From contig JAHFTP010000134.1 of NCBI GenBank assembly GCA_023265495.1, positions 1 through 5,036 of the forward strand: 5,036 bases of DNA, written 5' to 3'. How positions within the stretch are numbered: the first letter of the stretch is position 1; every line of letters starts with the position of its first letter. This document shows, in pieces, positions 1 to 5,036 of this stretch. This DNA is from Chlamydiota bacterium. GTDB lineage: Bacteria; Chlamydiota; Chlamydiia; Chlamydiales; Rhabdochlamydiaceae. The notes below the pieces were generated by a model. It did not search any database. It was given only the letters and a program-made list of their open reading frames with translations, and was not told the DNA's origin. Both the position numbers and the translations under genes were made by a program.

Positions 1-210
1 TATCTGATGAACTTGGTAAAGAACATCTCTTATGTAGCAGTAGCCTCTTTGGCCATTGGTGCCACAGTCACCGCATGTGCCGTGGCTCCATGGATTACGA
101 TAGCTCTACTCTCCGGTGCTGTATTCTTCACAGTGACAGGATATTTTTATGAGAGAATCGTCAATCCGGAAGAGAAGGCGGAATTTAAAAATCTCTTTGT
201 AAAAGCATAA
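1..210 (+). CDS. Inc-like inclusion membrane protein, C-terminal part (5' end cut by window)
   Basis: The reading frame is open through the left edge (TAT CTG precede the first ATG at 7). The visible 69 residues match the C-terminal ends of the next two proteins, so this is most likely the tail of a longer protein and not a complete 67-residue one. Two hydrophobic stretches, about residues 9-29 and 31-47 of the visible part, are separated by a short turn at APW. They are followed by FYER and a charged, lysine-rich tail. The next gene has the same layout and ends in FYEK at the same place. Paired hydrophobic segments of this kind are the hallmark of chlamydial Inc proteins, which are secreted by type III secretion and sit in the inclusion membrane with both ends facing the host cytosol. 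Inc identity is inferred from architecture only. The secretion signal would lie outside the window. Confidence 0.6.
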   Translation, partial: YLMNLVKNISYVAVASLAIGATVTACAVAPWITIALLSGAVFFTVTGYFYERIVNPEEKAEFKNLFVKA

Positions 211-215
211 GGAAG
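209..215 (+). promoter_or_regulatory. Ribosome binding site for the second Inc-like gene
   Basis: AAGGAAG lies five bases before the ATG at 221 and overlaps the stop codon of the preceding gene. This supports the chosen start and suggests that the two genes are co-transcribed. Confidence 0.65.
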
Positions 216-220
216 ATAGT

Positions 221-1018
221 ATGGCAACAACAACCGCAACTTCGGGAATTTCTCAAGTACACCCTTTTGCATTTGCGACAAACCAGTTTGTAGATTTTGT
301 AAGTACTACATCGGGATTGCTAGATTGTTTGAAGGTAATCGACTACTCCATGCAGTGGTTTGGAAAGTTGCCTTTTTTATGCACTAAAACGCGGGGGGTT
401 CTTGGCTATTCAAGAATGCTCGTAGGCAGAGTGGGTATTCCTCTGTATATTCCAGATCTCATTTCCGGGGTTGTAAAAAGTGTTGCGAGTTTTAAGGAGT
501 TAAAGCAATCGATCGAAGATCGTTCTGCTTTAACTCAATCGGCTCTTAGAGATGCCGCTGTTAGTGCAACTCACAGCGGCGCCTCTTTAGTGAGTACAGT
601 AGCAGATTTAACTACTGTGCTCCATGACACCAAGCTTGTAGATTTGGGCAAAGCCTATCCTGTAGTGAGTGGTGTCTTTAATGCTGCGTGCTTAATTACC
701 GATTCCATAGATATATCTAAGGAGTTTCATGCGTTGCAGGAATGTAACCATGAGATTGCCGCAACCATGGATGAACCCAAGGCAACGGATTTTAAGAACA
801 AGAAGTTTTTGTCTATGCTCAAAATCGCAAAAAGTGTCGCGTCAATCGCTTGTGCGGTGCTCGGTATTGCAGCCCTTGTTTTTGTCAGCGCTTTCACCTC
901 TTGGACTGTATTGCCTATTGCTGCTTTGGCCTTAACATCTATCTGGCTTACAGCGAAGATTGGGTGTCATTTCTATGAGAAATGCGTGATCGAAAAGCCT
1001 GCTCCTCCAAAGGTGTAG
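221..1018 (+). CDS. Inc-like inclusion membrane protein, 265 residues
   Basis: I cannot assign a named gene. The N-terminus (MATTTATSGISQ) is rich in Thr and Ser and uncharged, as is common for chlamydial type III secreted proteins. A mixed helical region follows. Near the C-terminus lie two hydrophobic helices at about residues 205-225 and 229-247, joined by a short turn (FTSW), then FYEK and a short Lys/Pro tail. The next protein aligns with it through about residue 118 onward: a G-SL-ST motif, then a P-V motif near 147, an acidic/amphipathic stretch, and the hydrophobic pair. The two are therefore diverged paralogues. The start is supported by AAGGAAG and by the ten-base gap after the preceding stop. 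By analogy with Inc proteins it would be exported into the inclusion membrane and contact host factors. That role is inferred. A bacterial membrane protein with a hairpin anchor is the alternative. Confidence 0.7.
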   Translation: MATTTATSGISQVHPFAFATNQFVDFVSTTSGLLDCLKVIDYSMQWFGKLPFLCTKTRGVLGYSRMLVGRVGIPLYIPDLISGVVKSVASFKELKQSIEDRSALTQSALRDAAVSATHSGASLVSTVADLTTVLHDTKLVDLGKAYPVVSGVFNAACLITDSIDISKEFHALQECNHEIAATMDEPKATDFKNKKFLSMLKIAKSVASIACAVLGIAALVFVSAFTSWTVLPIAALALTSIWLTAKIGCHFYEKCVIEKPAPPKV

Positions 1019-1064
1019 AGGCTTTGTTTGTTTCATCAGTAAGGTTATGCTTGCCTAAGGATAT

Positions 1065-1811
1065 ATGACAGCAGTATCAATAAGTACAATAAGTGCAAGT
1101 ATTGCTTCCTTTTCTGCAACTGGCCTATCCTCCTGTCTAAAAAGCCGTTCTGTGCTAAATGAAAAGCGGGTAGGCTGCTTTGTAAATACAGCATGTAATG
1201 TGTTTATGGGTGGGATCTGGAGCGTTTTCCTTCTAGGTGAGGGATATGGGCTCTATGAAAGTGTAAAGAAAGTCGTGCAGTTGTATGCAAGGGCTCCCTC
1301 CGAAGATATTGTGGGTGAGAAAATCACCCGCGTGTGGGCTAAGTGCATAAGAGATGGGGTCTCTCTTTTAAGTACTAAGACAAACATTGTTCTCTGGGCA
1401 CATGAGCAGTCATTTATTTCGCTCCAACAGTTTTTGCCGGCCGTAAAGGCTTTAGGTCACTCCTTTTCCGTTATAGTTAGCGTCTATGATTCCGTTATAG
1501 GATGTTTTGAGTGGATGGAATTGCAAAAAGAAAAGGACAAGATTGCCAATCCTTCCCAGCTGACTAAACTTCAAGATGAAAGTACTGTTAAGCTCTTAGA
1601 AATAACGAGCTCTGTGTGCCTCATTGCTTGGTCGGTGCTATCGCTCATTGGATTATATATTGCAGCGCCAATTATTCCTGTTTTAACTACCACTTTCCTT
1701 GTCGTAGGATCCGTCGCTCTCGTATCCTCCTTGGTATACATGAAATTTGCAGAGATCTACCACGAATATGCGCGTATAAAACAAATGTCAAAAAAAACAA
1801 GTAGAGTCTAG
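1065..1811 (+). CDS. Inc-like inclusion membrane protein, 248 residues, paralogue of the preceding gene
   Basis: The first 24 residues are almost entirely Ser, Thr, Ala and small hydrophobics with no charge (MTAVSISTISASIASF...), a good candidate for a type III secretion signal. A moderately hydrophobic segment sits at about residues 42-60. The middle is amphipathic, with a charged patch (MELQKEKDKI, 151-160). The C-terminal hydrophobic pair lies at about 184-201 and 204-226 around an AAPIIP turn, followed by a basic tail ending KKTSRV. The protein aligns with the preceding one from its GVSLLST motif (98-104) to the tail, at low identity but nearly constant spacing. A short-spaced AAGGA (1057-1061) precedes the ATG. 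The 46-base gap before it has no convincing terminator, so co-transcription is likely. Function is unknown; the Inc assignment rests on architecture. C. trachomatis Cap1 (CT529) occupies a similar genomic position, but I could not establish homology. Confidence 0.7.
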   Translation: MTAVSISTISASIASFSATGLSSCLKSRSVLNEKRVGCFVNTACNVFMGGIWSVFLLGEGYGLYESVKKVVQLYARAPSEDIVGEKITRVWAKCIRDGVSLLSTKTNIVLWAHEQSFISLQQFLPAVKALGHSFSVIVSVYDSVIGCFEWMELQKEKDKIANPSQLTKLQDESTVKLLEITSSVCLIAWSVLSLIGLYIAAPIIPVLTTTFLVVGSVALVSSLVYMKFAEIYHEYARIKQMSKKTSRV

Positions 1812-1818
1812 TTTTCTT

Positions 1819-2154
1819 ATGCACGAAAAAAAAATTCTTTTCAGAGAGTGGATGATAGTAGTAGCCTGTTTGGGTCTGGTTGCCTCTCTTTTTATCATCT
1901 CTAGTATTCATAGAGAAAGGGAAGAGCTTATTCTAGCCGGTCAAAGTTCTCGGTGTAAAGAGCTCATCATTCACGTTAGAGTGGAAGGGGCTGTTGCTTG
2001 TCCTGGTGAATACACGTTCGTGCCCGGTATTACTGTGAAGGAAATCTTGCAAAAAGCGAAGCTGCTTGCCTGTGCAGATAAAAAGAAAATAAATCTCAAA
2101 AAAAAGATTTTTAAGGACAGCTCTATTTGTATACCAGAAAAATTAGACTCGTAG
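1819..2154 (+). CDS. Small membrane-anchored SLBB-domain protein (ComEA N-terminal-like, no helix-hairpin-helix)
   Basis: The 111-residue product has a basic N-terminus (K4, K5, R9), one membrane segment at about residues 12-30, and a C-terminal domain that the positive-inside rule places in the periplasm. That domain (about 48-107) reads as an SLBB beta-grasp: a beta strand IIHVRVEGAV, the PGEYTFVPG turn, a helix with VKEILQKA, then INL and a closing strand SSICIPEK. Gram-positive ComEA, the DNA receptor for uptake, has this domain followed by a helix-hairpin-helix that binds DNA. Here the protein ends right after the SLBB domain, so DNA binding is not implied. Cysteines 46, 61, 85 and 104 would all be periplasmic and could form disulfides. 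There is no clear ribosome binding site. The ATG lies seven bases after the preceding stop, so translational coupling is possible. Met12 at 1852 is an alternative start but would remove the basic N-terminal flank. Confidence 0.7.
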   Translation: MHEKKILFREWMIVVACLGLVASLFIISSIHREREELILAGQSSRCKELIIHVRVEGAVACPGEYTFVPGITVKEILQKAKLLACADKKKINLKKKIFKDSSICIPEKLDS

Positions 2155-2165
2155 ATGCTTATTCT

Positions 2166-2321
2166 ATGAGCAAACAGAAGAAAACTCCTAAAATTTTCTT
2201 TAAAATAGAGCTAAAAGGTAAAAATTTGCAAAGAACGACCCATTATTTGAGCAATATAGAGCGTTTGATGCAATTTTTTATTGTGCAAAAAGAAACGGTT
2301 TTGATAGCCTCTTCGCTTTAA
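2166..2321 (+). CDS. Possible small basic protein, 51 residues, unknown function
   Basis: I do not recognise this protein. From the ATG at 2166 it encodes 51 residues with eight Lys and two Arg against three Glu (net about +7), no Cys, and no continuous membrane segment. A hydrophobic run near the end (FFIV, VLIASSL) is broken by QKET. The same frame is open further upstream to an ATG at 2127, but that start would lie inside the SLBB gene and out of frame with it, so 2166 is preferred. No clear Shine-Dalgarno sequence precedes it. The SLBB stop (2152-2154) is followed at once by a four-codon reading frame (2155-2169) whose TGA overlaps this ATG, so re-initiation is conceivable. It has no helix-hairpin-helix, so it is not a missing half of ComEA. 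It may be a real small gene or a chance frame in AT-rich DNA. Confidence 0.35.
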   Translation: MSKQKKTPKIFFKIELKGKNLQRTTHYLSNIERLMQFFIVQKETVLIASSL

Positions 2322-2434
2322 CCTTTGAGTAGGACACGGGGTAAGAAATTGTGCTTATCTTTGTCTATATTTCAAGCCTCTTTTTATGCCGAAAACAGGC
2401 GATCAAAACAGCGAATTCAGACGTAAGGTAGTTT
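2322..2434 (+). promoter_or_regulatory. Intergenic region and probable promoter/leader of the ribosomal protein operon
   Basis: This 113-base gap is the longest non-coding stretch in the window and is the natural place for a promoter driving rplC onward. The best -10-like hexamer is TATATT at 2366-2371 (five of six matches to the sigma-66/sigma-70 consensus), but no good -35 hexamer stands 16-18 bases upstream. A second weak pair is TTGTCT at 2361-2366 with TATGCC at 2385-2390. I found no strong hairpin resembling the L4-binding S10 leader of E. coli and no hairpin plus T-run terminator. The region assignment is reasonable; the exact promoter is not resolved. Confidence 0.35.
2424..2428 (+). 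promoter_or_regulatory. Ribosome binding site of rplC
   Basis: TAAGG lies six bases before the ATG at 2435 and fixes that start. The N-terminal residues after it (SLTLMGRKKGMMQTF) align with the usual start of L3. Confidence 0.65.
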
Positions 2435-3094
2435 ATGAGTCTAACATTAATGGGAAGAAAGAAAGGAATGATGCAAACATTTGATGAAAATGGAAACATC
2501 GTTGTCTGTACAGTAATTCATGCAGAACCGAATGTGGTTTCTCAAATAAAGAGTCAGGAAAAGGATGGCTACCAAGCTGTTCAGCTCTCTGCAATTAAAT
2601 TAAAAGATTCTAAGGTAAAAAAGTTTTCTAAGCCTTTGAAAATGGCCTTTGAAAAAGTAGGTGTTGGTCCAAGGAGATACAGAAAAGAATCAAGAGTGGA
2701 CGCAGTTGATGCGTATTCTATTGGACAGGAAGTCGGTGTAGGGCACTTTTCTGATTGCCAATTTGTTGATGTCTCTAGCATTTCTAAGGGAAAGGGTCAT
2801 CAGGGCGTTATTAAAAGGCATAATTTCGCAGGTGGACCCGCCTCTCACGGATCCGGATTCCATAGACATGGTGGTTCTTGCGGTATGAGATCTTCTCCTG
2901 GTCGTTGCCTTCCTGGACAGAAAAAGTCTGGAAGAATGGGTGGTGAGAAAGTCACTGTGCAAAATCTCAAGATCGTTAAAATCGATGAAGATCGTCAAGT
3001 TATCCTAGTAAAAGGGGCTATTCCAGGAGCCAGAGAGTCTTTAGTCTATGTCTCTAGAGCAAAAAAAATTGTGCCTAAAAAGGTTAAAAAGTAA
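2435..3094 (+). CDS. rplC: 50S ribosomal protein L3
   Basis: L3 binds 23S rRNA early in 50S assembly, and its long central loop reaches toward the peptidyl-transferase centre. At 219 residues it is of normal length (E. coli about 209). Diagnostic stretches are the N-terminal GRKKGMMQTFDENG (7-20), the KGKGHQGVIKRHNF block (118-131), the His/Gly-rich extension ASHGSGFHRHGG (136-147), SSPGRCLPGQKKSGRMGG (153-170) and the C-terminal TVQNLKIVKID with VKGAIPGA. By my alignment Ser153 sits where E. coli L3 has Gln150, the residue methylated by PrmB, so that modification should be absent here. It is the first gene of the ribosomal cluster. S10, which precedes L3 in most bacteria, is missing, as expected for Chlamydia. 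The gene is 18 bases from rplD. Confidence 0.97.
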   Translation: MSLTLMGRKKGMMQTFDENGNIVVCTVIHAEPNVVSQIKSQEKDGYQAVQLSAIKLKDSKVKKFSKPLKMAFEKVGVGPRRYRKESRVDAVDAYSIGQEVGVGHFSDCQFVDVSSISKGKGHQGVIKRHNFAGGPASHGSGFHRHGGSCGMRSSPGRCLPGQKKSGRMGGEKVTVQNLKIVKIDEDRQVILVKGAIPGARESLVYVSRAKKIVPKKVKK

Positions 3095-3098
3095 GTGT

Positions 3099-3103
3099 AG
3101 GAG
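3099..3103 (+). promoter_or_regulatory. Ribosome binding site of rplD, selecting a GTG start
   Basis: AGGAG lies nine bases before GTG at 3113. An ATG at 3106 lies only two bases after it, too close for efficient initiation, and opens just a nine-codon frame (MNCDSAKKI). The spacing therefore supports the GTG. A second in-frame GTG at 3119 is less well spaced (15 bases). Confidence 0.65.
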
Positions 3104-3112
3104 TAATGAACT

Positions 3113-3796
3113 GTGACAGTGCTAAAAAAATATGATCTCAGTGGCAAAGAAGTCGGTGAAGTAAAGATTGATGATTCTATGCTGCAAGCGCAAGCGAACA
3201 AGCAGATGATAAAAGATTACCTTGTGGCCATTAGAGCTAACGCAAGGCAGTGGTCGGCAAATACAAAGACGCGGCCTGAAGTCAGTCACTCTGGACAGAA
3301 GCCTCATCCGCAAAAAGGTACTGGACGGGCGCGGCAAGGGTATCTAGGAGCTGCTCAATATAAAGGGGGCGGAAGGATTTTTGGCCCAAGACCTAAATTT
3401 GACCAGCACGTCAGAATTAATAAAAAAGAAAGAAATGCCGCAGTCCGGCACCTTCTTTCAGAGAAAATTCTAGATAATAAAGTCCATGTATTGCAATATC
3501 AATCACTTGATGAGCCAAAAACAAAAACACTTCACAATTTCTTAAGGAATCGAGGATTAGAAAACAAAAGGGTTCTTTTCCTCGCCGATTGTAGTTTCAG
3601 GGCTGAGGGAAATGGAGATAAGTCACTTCCTCCTTCTGCTAGATTTGAGACGCTTTCTAAAAGTTTAAGAAATATTCCCAAAGTGGAATTTTCTTACGTG
3701 CCTAACGTGAGCGGATACGATGTTGTTTTACATACTGAAATTGTGCTTTTAGACTCAGCTTTTGATGGGCTGCTAGTATTGCTCGGAGGCAAATAA
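3113..3796 (+). CDS. rplD: 50S ribosomal protein L4
   Basis: L4 binds 23S rRNA and sends an extended loop to the constriction of the peptide exit tunnel; in E. coli it also represses its own operon. The 227-residue product has the family signatures in order: VAIRANARQWSANTKTR (38-54), the tunnel-loop core KGTGRARQG (68-76), KGGGRIFGPRPKFDQHVRIN (84-103), and the C-terminal globular fold ending in SGYDVVLHTEIVLLDSAF. It is longer than E. coli L4 (201). Much of the difference is an extra segment of about 16 residues near 161-178 (around FRAEGNGDKSLPPSARFE), placed between a beta strand (RVLFLAD) and the SLRNI helix. Translation starts at GTG with AGGAG nine bases upstream. Its stop overlaps the rplW start by one base (TAATG), so the two should be translationally coupled. 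The sequence departs clearly from the C. trachomatis L4 that I recall. Confidence 0.96.
   Translation: MTVLKKYDLSGKEVGEVKIDDSMLQAQANKQMIKDYLVAIRANARQWSANTKTRPEVSHSGQKPHPQKGTGRARQGYLGAAQYKGGGRIFGPRPKFDQHVRINKKERNAAVRHLLSEKILDNKVHVLQYQSLDEPKTKTLHNFLRNRGLENKRVLFLADCSFRAEGNGDKSLPPSARFETLSKSLRNIPKVEFSYVPNVSGYDVVLHTEIVLLDSAFDGLLVLLGGK
3785..3789 (+). promoter_or_regulatory. Strong ribosome binding site of rplW
   Basis: GGAGG lies inside the last codons of rplD, six bases before the ATG at 3796. It is the best Shine-Dalgarno match in the window and pairs with the one-base TAATG overlap. Confidence 0.75.
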
Positions 3797-4134
3797 TGAA
3801 CAAAAATACAGCTTTCCAAATTATTAAGAATAGGCATGTGACGGAAAAAGCGCGTGTAATGGAACAGCTACAATTCAACGCAAGCAATCCTTGTGTGCAG
3901 AAGTGTCAGTCTCCAAAAGTTGTTTTTATAGTGGATAAGAAGGCCAATAAGAAGGAAATAGCTAGCGCAGTTGAAGAGATCTATGCAGATAAAAAAATTA
4001 AAGTGGTCTCAGTGAACACTGTGAACTTGAAGCCAAAGCAAAAAAGAATGCGCGGCCGAATTGGGTACACATCCGGTATTAAGAAAGCGGTTGTTACCTT
4101 AGCAGCTGGCGATGCAATCGATGAGAAAGTTTAA
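3796..4134 (+). CDS. rplW: 50S ribosomal protein L23
   Basis: L23 sits at the mouth of the exit tunnel and docks trigger factor, the signal recognition particle and the Sec machinery. The 112-residue protein shows the usual features: an N-terminal HVTEKARVMEQ (14-24), a VVFIVDKKANKKEIASAVEE strand-helix unit (42-61), the VVSVNTVNL strand (70-78), then the basic rRNA-binding loop KPKQKRMRGRIGYTSG (79-94) and the final strand KKAVVTLAAGD. The length is at the upper end for bacteria, which fits Chlamydia (about 111). A Cys-containing insert (SNPCVQKCQSP, 30-40) separates the first helix from the first core strand and makes it longer than E. coli L23. The ATG overlaps the rplD stop by one base and has a strong GGAGG. 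The next gene begins 18 bases on. Confidence 0.96.
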   Translation: MNKNTAFQIIKNRHVTEKARVMEQLQFNASNPCVQKCQSPKVVFIVDKKANKKEIASAVEEIYADKKIKVVSVNTVNLKPKQKRMRGRIGYTSGIKKAVVTLAAGDAIDEKV

Positions 4135-4152
4135 GAAAAGGTAGGCACATTT

Positions 4153-4998
4153 ATGACTAAGACATTCCGTCCTATTACACCTAGCCAAAGACATTTAGTA
4201 CTTAACAGTAATGAAGAGTTAACAAGAGGGATTGAAAAAGGCAGAAGGGCGACCGTCGCGCCTGAAAAATCTCTTCTTCTAAAGAAAATGGCTACAAACG
4301 GTAGAAACCATCATGGACACGTGACCTGTAGACATAGAGGTGCTGGACACAAGCGCTTCTACAGGATAGTAGATTTTAAAAGAGATAAAGAGAACATAGC
4401 CGCAAACGTAGCTTCTATTGAGTATGATCCTAACAGATCTGCTCACATAGCCCTTCTTCACTATATGGATGGAGAAAAAAGATACATATTAGCTCCTCAA
4501 GGACTAAAAAGAGGCGGTGTTGTTTCTACAGGAGATGAAGCTCCTTTTGAAGTCGGTTGCTGTATGAAACTGAAATTTATGCCTCTTGGTTCCTTTATAC
4601 ATAATATTGAACTAGTGCCAGGACGTGGGGGAAAGCTTGTGCGTTCTGCAGGTCTCTCCGCTCAGCTTATGGCAAAAAGTGGTGGTTATGTAACGGTAAA
4701 AATGCCTTCCGGTGAGATCCGTATGATCAACGAAGATTGCAGAGCAACATTTGGTGTATTATCTAACGCTGAGTGGAATTTGCGAGTAGAAGGTAAAGCG
4801 GGAAGAAGAAGATGGATGGGAATTCGTCCTACTGTACGCGGAACTGCTATGAACCCTGTTGATCACCCTCATGGTGGTGGCGAAGGTAAACACAATGGAT
4901 ACATCCCTCAAACACCTTGGGCTATGTATACAAAAGGCTATAAAACAAGATCGAAGAGAAAGAGTAATAAATGGATCGTAAAAGATCGTAGGAAATAG
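4153..4998 (+). CDS. rplB: 50S ribosomal protein L2
   Basis: L2 is needed for subunit association and peptidyl-transferase activity. The 281-residue protein carries the conserved blocks: RHRGAGHKRFYRIVDFKRDK (60-79), ASIEYDPNRSAHIALLHY (87-104), GEKRYILAPQGLKRG (107-121), the VPGRGGKLVRSAG segment (155-167), MPSGEIR (184-190), and the C-terminal signature GKAGRRRWMGIRPTVRGTA followed by MNPVDHPHGGGEG (233-245). Asp237-His238 correspond to E. coli Asp228-His229, the His being critical for activity. The protein ends SNKWIVKDRRK, a tail I recall from Chlamydia. The N-terminal 50 residues are the most divergent part. AAGG and AGG elements at 4138-4145 precede the ATG by about seven bases. It lies between rplW and rpsS with eight bases to the latter, as in the standard S10-type operon order. 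Confidence 0.97.
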   Translation: MTKTFRPITPSQRHLVLNSNEELTRGIEKGRRATVAPEKSLLLKKMATNGRNHHGHVTCRHRGAGHKRFYRIVDFKRDKENIAANVASIEYDPNRSAHIALLHYMDGEKRYILAPQGLKRGGVVSTGDEAPFEVGCCMKLKFMPLGSFIHNIELVPGRGGKLVRSAGLSAQLMAKSGGYVTVKMPSGEIRMINEDCRATFGVLSNAEWNLRVEGKAGRRRWMGIRPTVRGTAMNPVDHPHGGGEGKHNGYIPQTPWAMYTKGYKTRSKRKSNKWIVKDRRK

Positions 4999-5006
4999 AG
5001 GAAGAT

Positions 5007-5036
5007 ATGGGTAGATCGCTAAGAAAAGGTCCATTT
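5007..5036 (+). CDS. rpsS: 30S ribosomal protein S19, N-terminal fragment (cut by window end)
   Basis: Only ten codons are visible: MGRSLRKGPF. This is the characteristic N-terminus of S19 (E. coli begins MPRSLKKGPF), a 30S head protein that works with S13 near the A-site tRNA. The order rplB-rpsS is near universal, which supports the call. AGAGGAAG overlapping and following the rplB stop provides a ribosome binding site about five bases before the ATG. The gene must continue beyond the right edge for about 80 more codons. Confidence 0.92.
   Translation, partial: MGRSLRKGPF

Noticed and set aside
7..210. A complete 67-residue two-helix membrane protein starting at the ATG at 7
   Set aside because: The frame is open to the left edge, and the sequence aligns with the C-terminal ends of the next, longer paralogues, so a truncated larger gene is more likely.
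1024..1051. TTGTTT and TATGCT, spaced 16 bases, as a promoter for the third Inc-like gene
   Set aside because: The -35 match is poor and the implied transcription start would lie only a few bases before the ATG at 1065, leaving the ribosome binding site at the very end of the leader. Read-through from the upstream gene is simpler.
1687..1911. Minus-strand reading frame across the junction of the third Inc-like gene and the SLBB gene
   Set aside because: It overlaps two better-supported plus-strand genes and its composition (many Arg, Tyr and Phe) is that of a reverse-complement shadow.
2098..2321. A frameshift joining the SLBB gene to the following small ORF, which would make a broken full-length ComEA
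   Set aside because: The SLBB domain reads intact to its last strand after the A8 run, and the downstream frame has no helix-hairpin-helix motif.
2388..2400. GCC...GGC inverted repeat before rplC as a terminator or L4-binding hairpin
   Set aside because: The stem is only three base pairs with a seven-base loop and no T-run follows.
2690..2998. Minus-strand reading frame of 102 residues inside rplC
   Set aside because: It lies wholly antisense to a certain L3 gene and shows no recognisable domain.
4759..5034. Minus-strand reading frame opposite the end of rplB and the start of rpsS
   Set aside because: It is antisense to highly conserved L2 codons and shows no protein-like features.

Overview
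The window comes from a member of the Chlamydiae, most likely the family Chlamydiaceae or a close sister lineage. Three things point there. First, the ribosomal-protein run rplC-rplD-rplW-rplB-rpsS has no rpsJ (S10) in front of it, as in Chlamydia, where S10 sits with fusA. Second, L2 ends in the SNKWIVKDRRK tail that I recall from Chlamydia L2. Third, the region just upstream carries proteins with the paired-hydrophobic-segment layout of chlamydial inclusion membrane (Inc) proteins. L4 and the N-terminus of L2 look clearly different from the C. trachomatis sequences I remember, so this is probably not one of the commonly studied species. No database search was possible.

Every gene reads on the plus strand. 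Positions 1-1811 hold three tandem Inc-like genes, the first cut by the window edge. They share a C-terminal pair of hydrophobic helices and appear to be diverged paralogues. Positions 1819-2154 encode a small single-pass membrane protein with an SLBB-type (soluble-ligand-binding beta-grasp) domain like the N-terminal half of Gram-positive ComEA, but without the DNA-binding helix-hairpin-helix. Positions 2166-2321 may encode a very basic 51-residue protein of unknown function. Positions 2322-2434 are the only sizeable intergenic gap and probably hold the promoter and leader of the ribosomal operon. From 2435 to the end is the operon itself: L3, L4 (GTG start), L23 (start overlapping the L4 stop by one base), L2, and the first ten codons of S19.

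The ribosomal genes encode neighbouring parts of the ribosome. L3 and L2 line the peptidyl-transferase region, L4 reaches into the exit tunnel, L23 sits at the tunnel mouth, and S19 is in the 30S head. The upstream genes look like an unrelated, lineage-specific host-interaction cluster. A comparable arrangement is known in C. trachomatis, where cap1/CT529, an inclusion-membrane antigen, lies directly beside rplC. I saw no tRNA, rRNA, CRISPR array, insertion sequence or convincing intrinsic terminator. The less ordinary parts are the Inc-like tandem array, the SLBB-only protein, the possible small ORF behind it, and an extra loop in L4.
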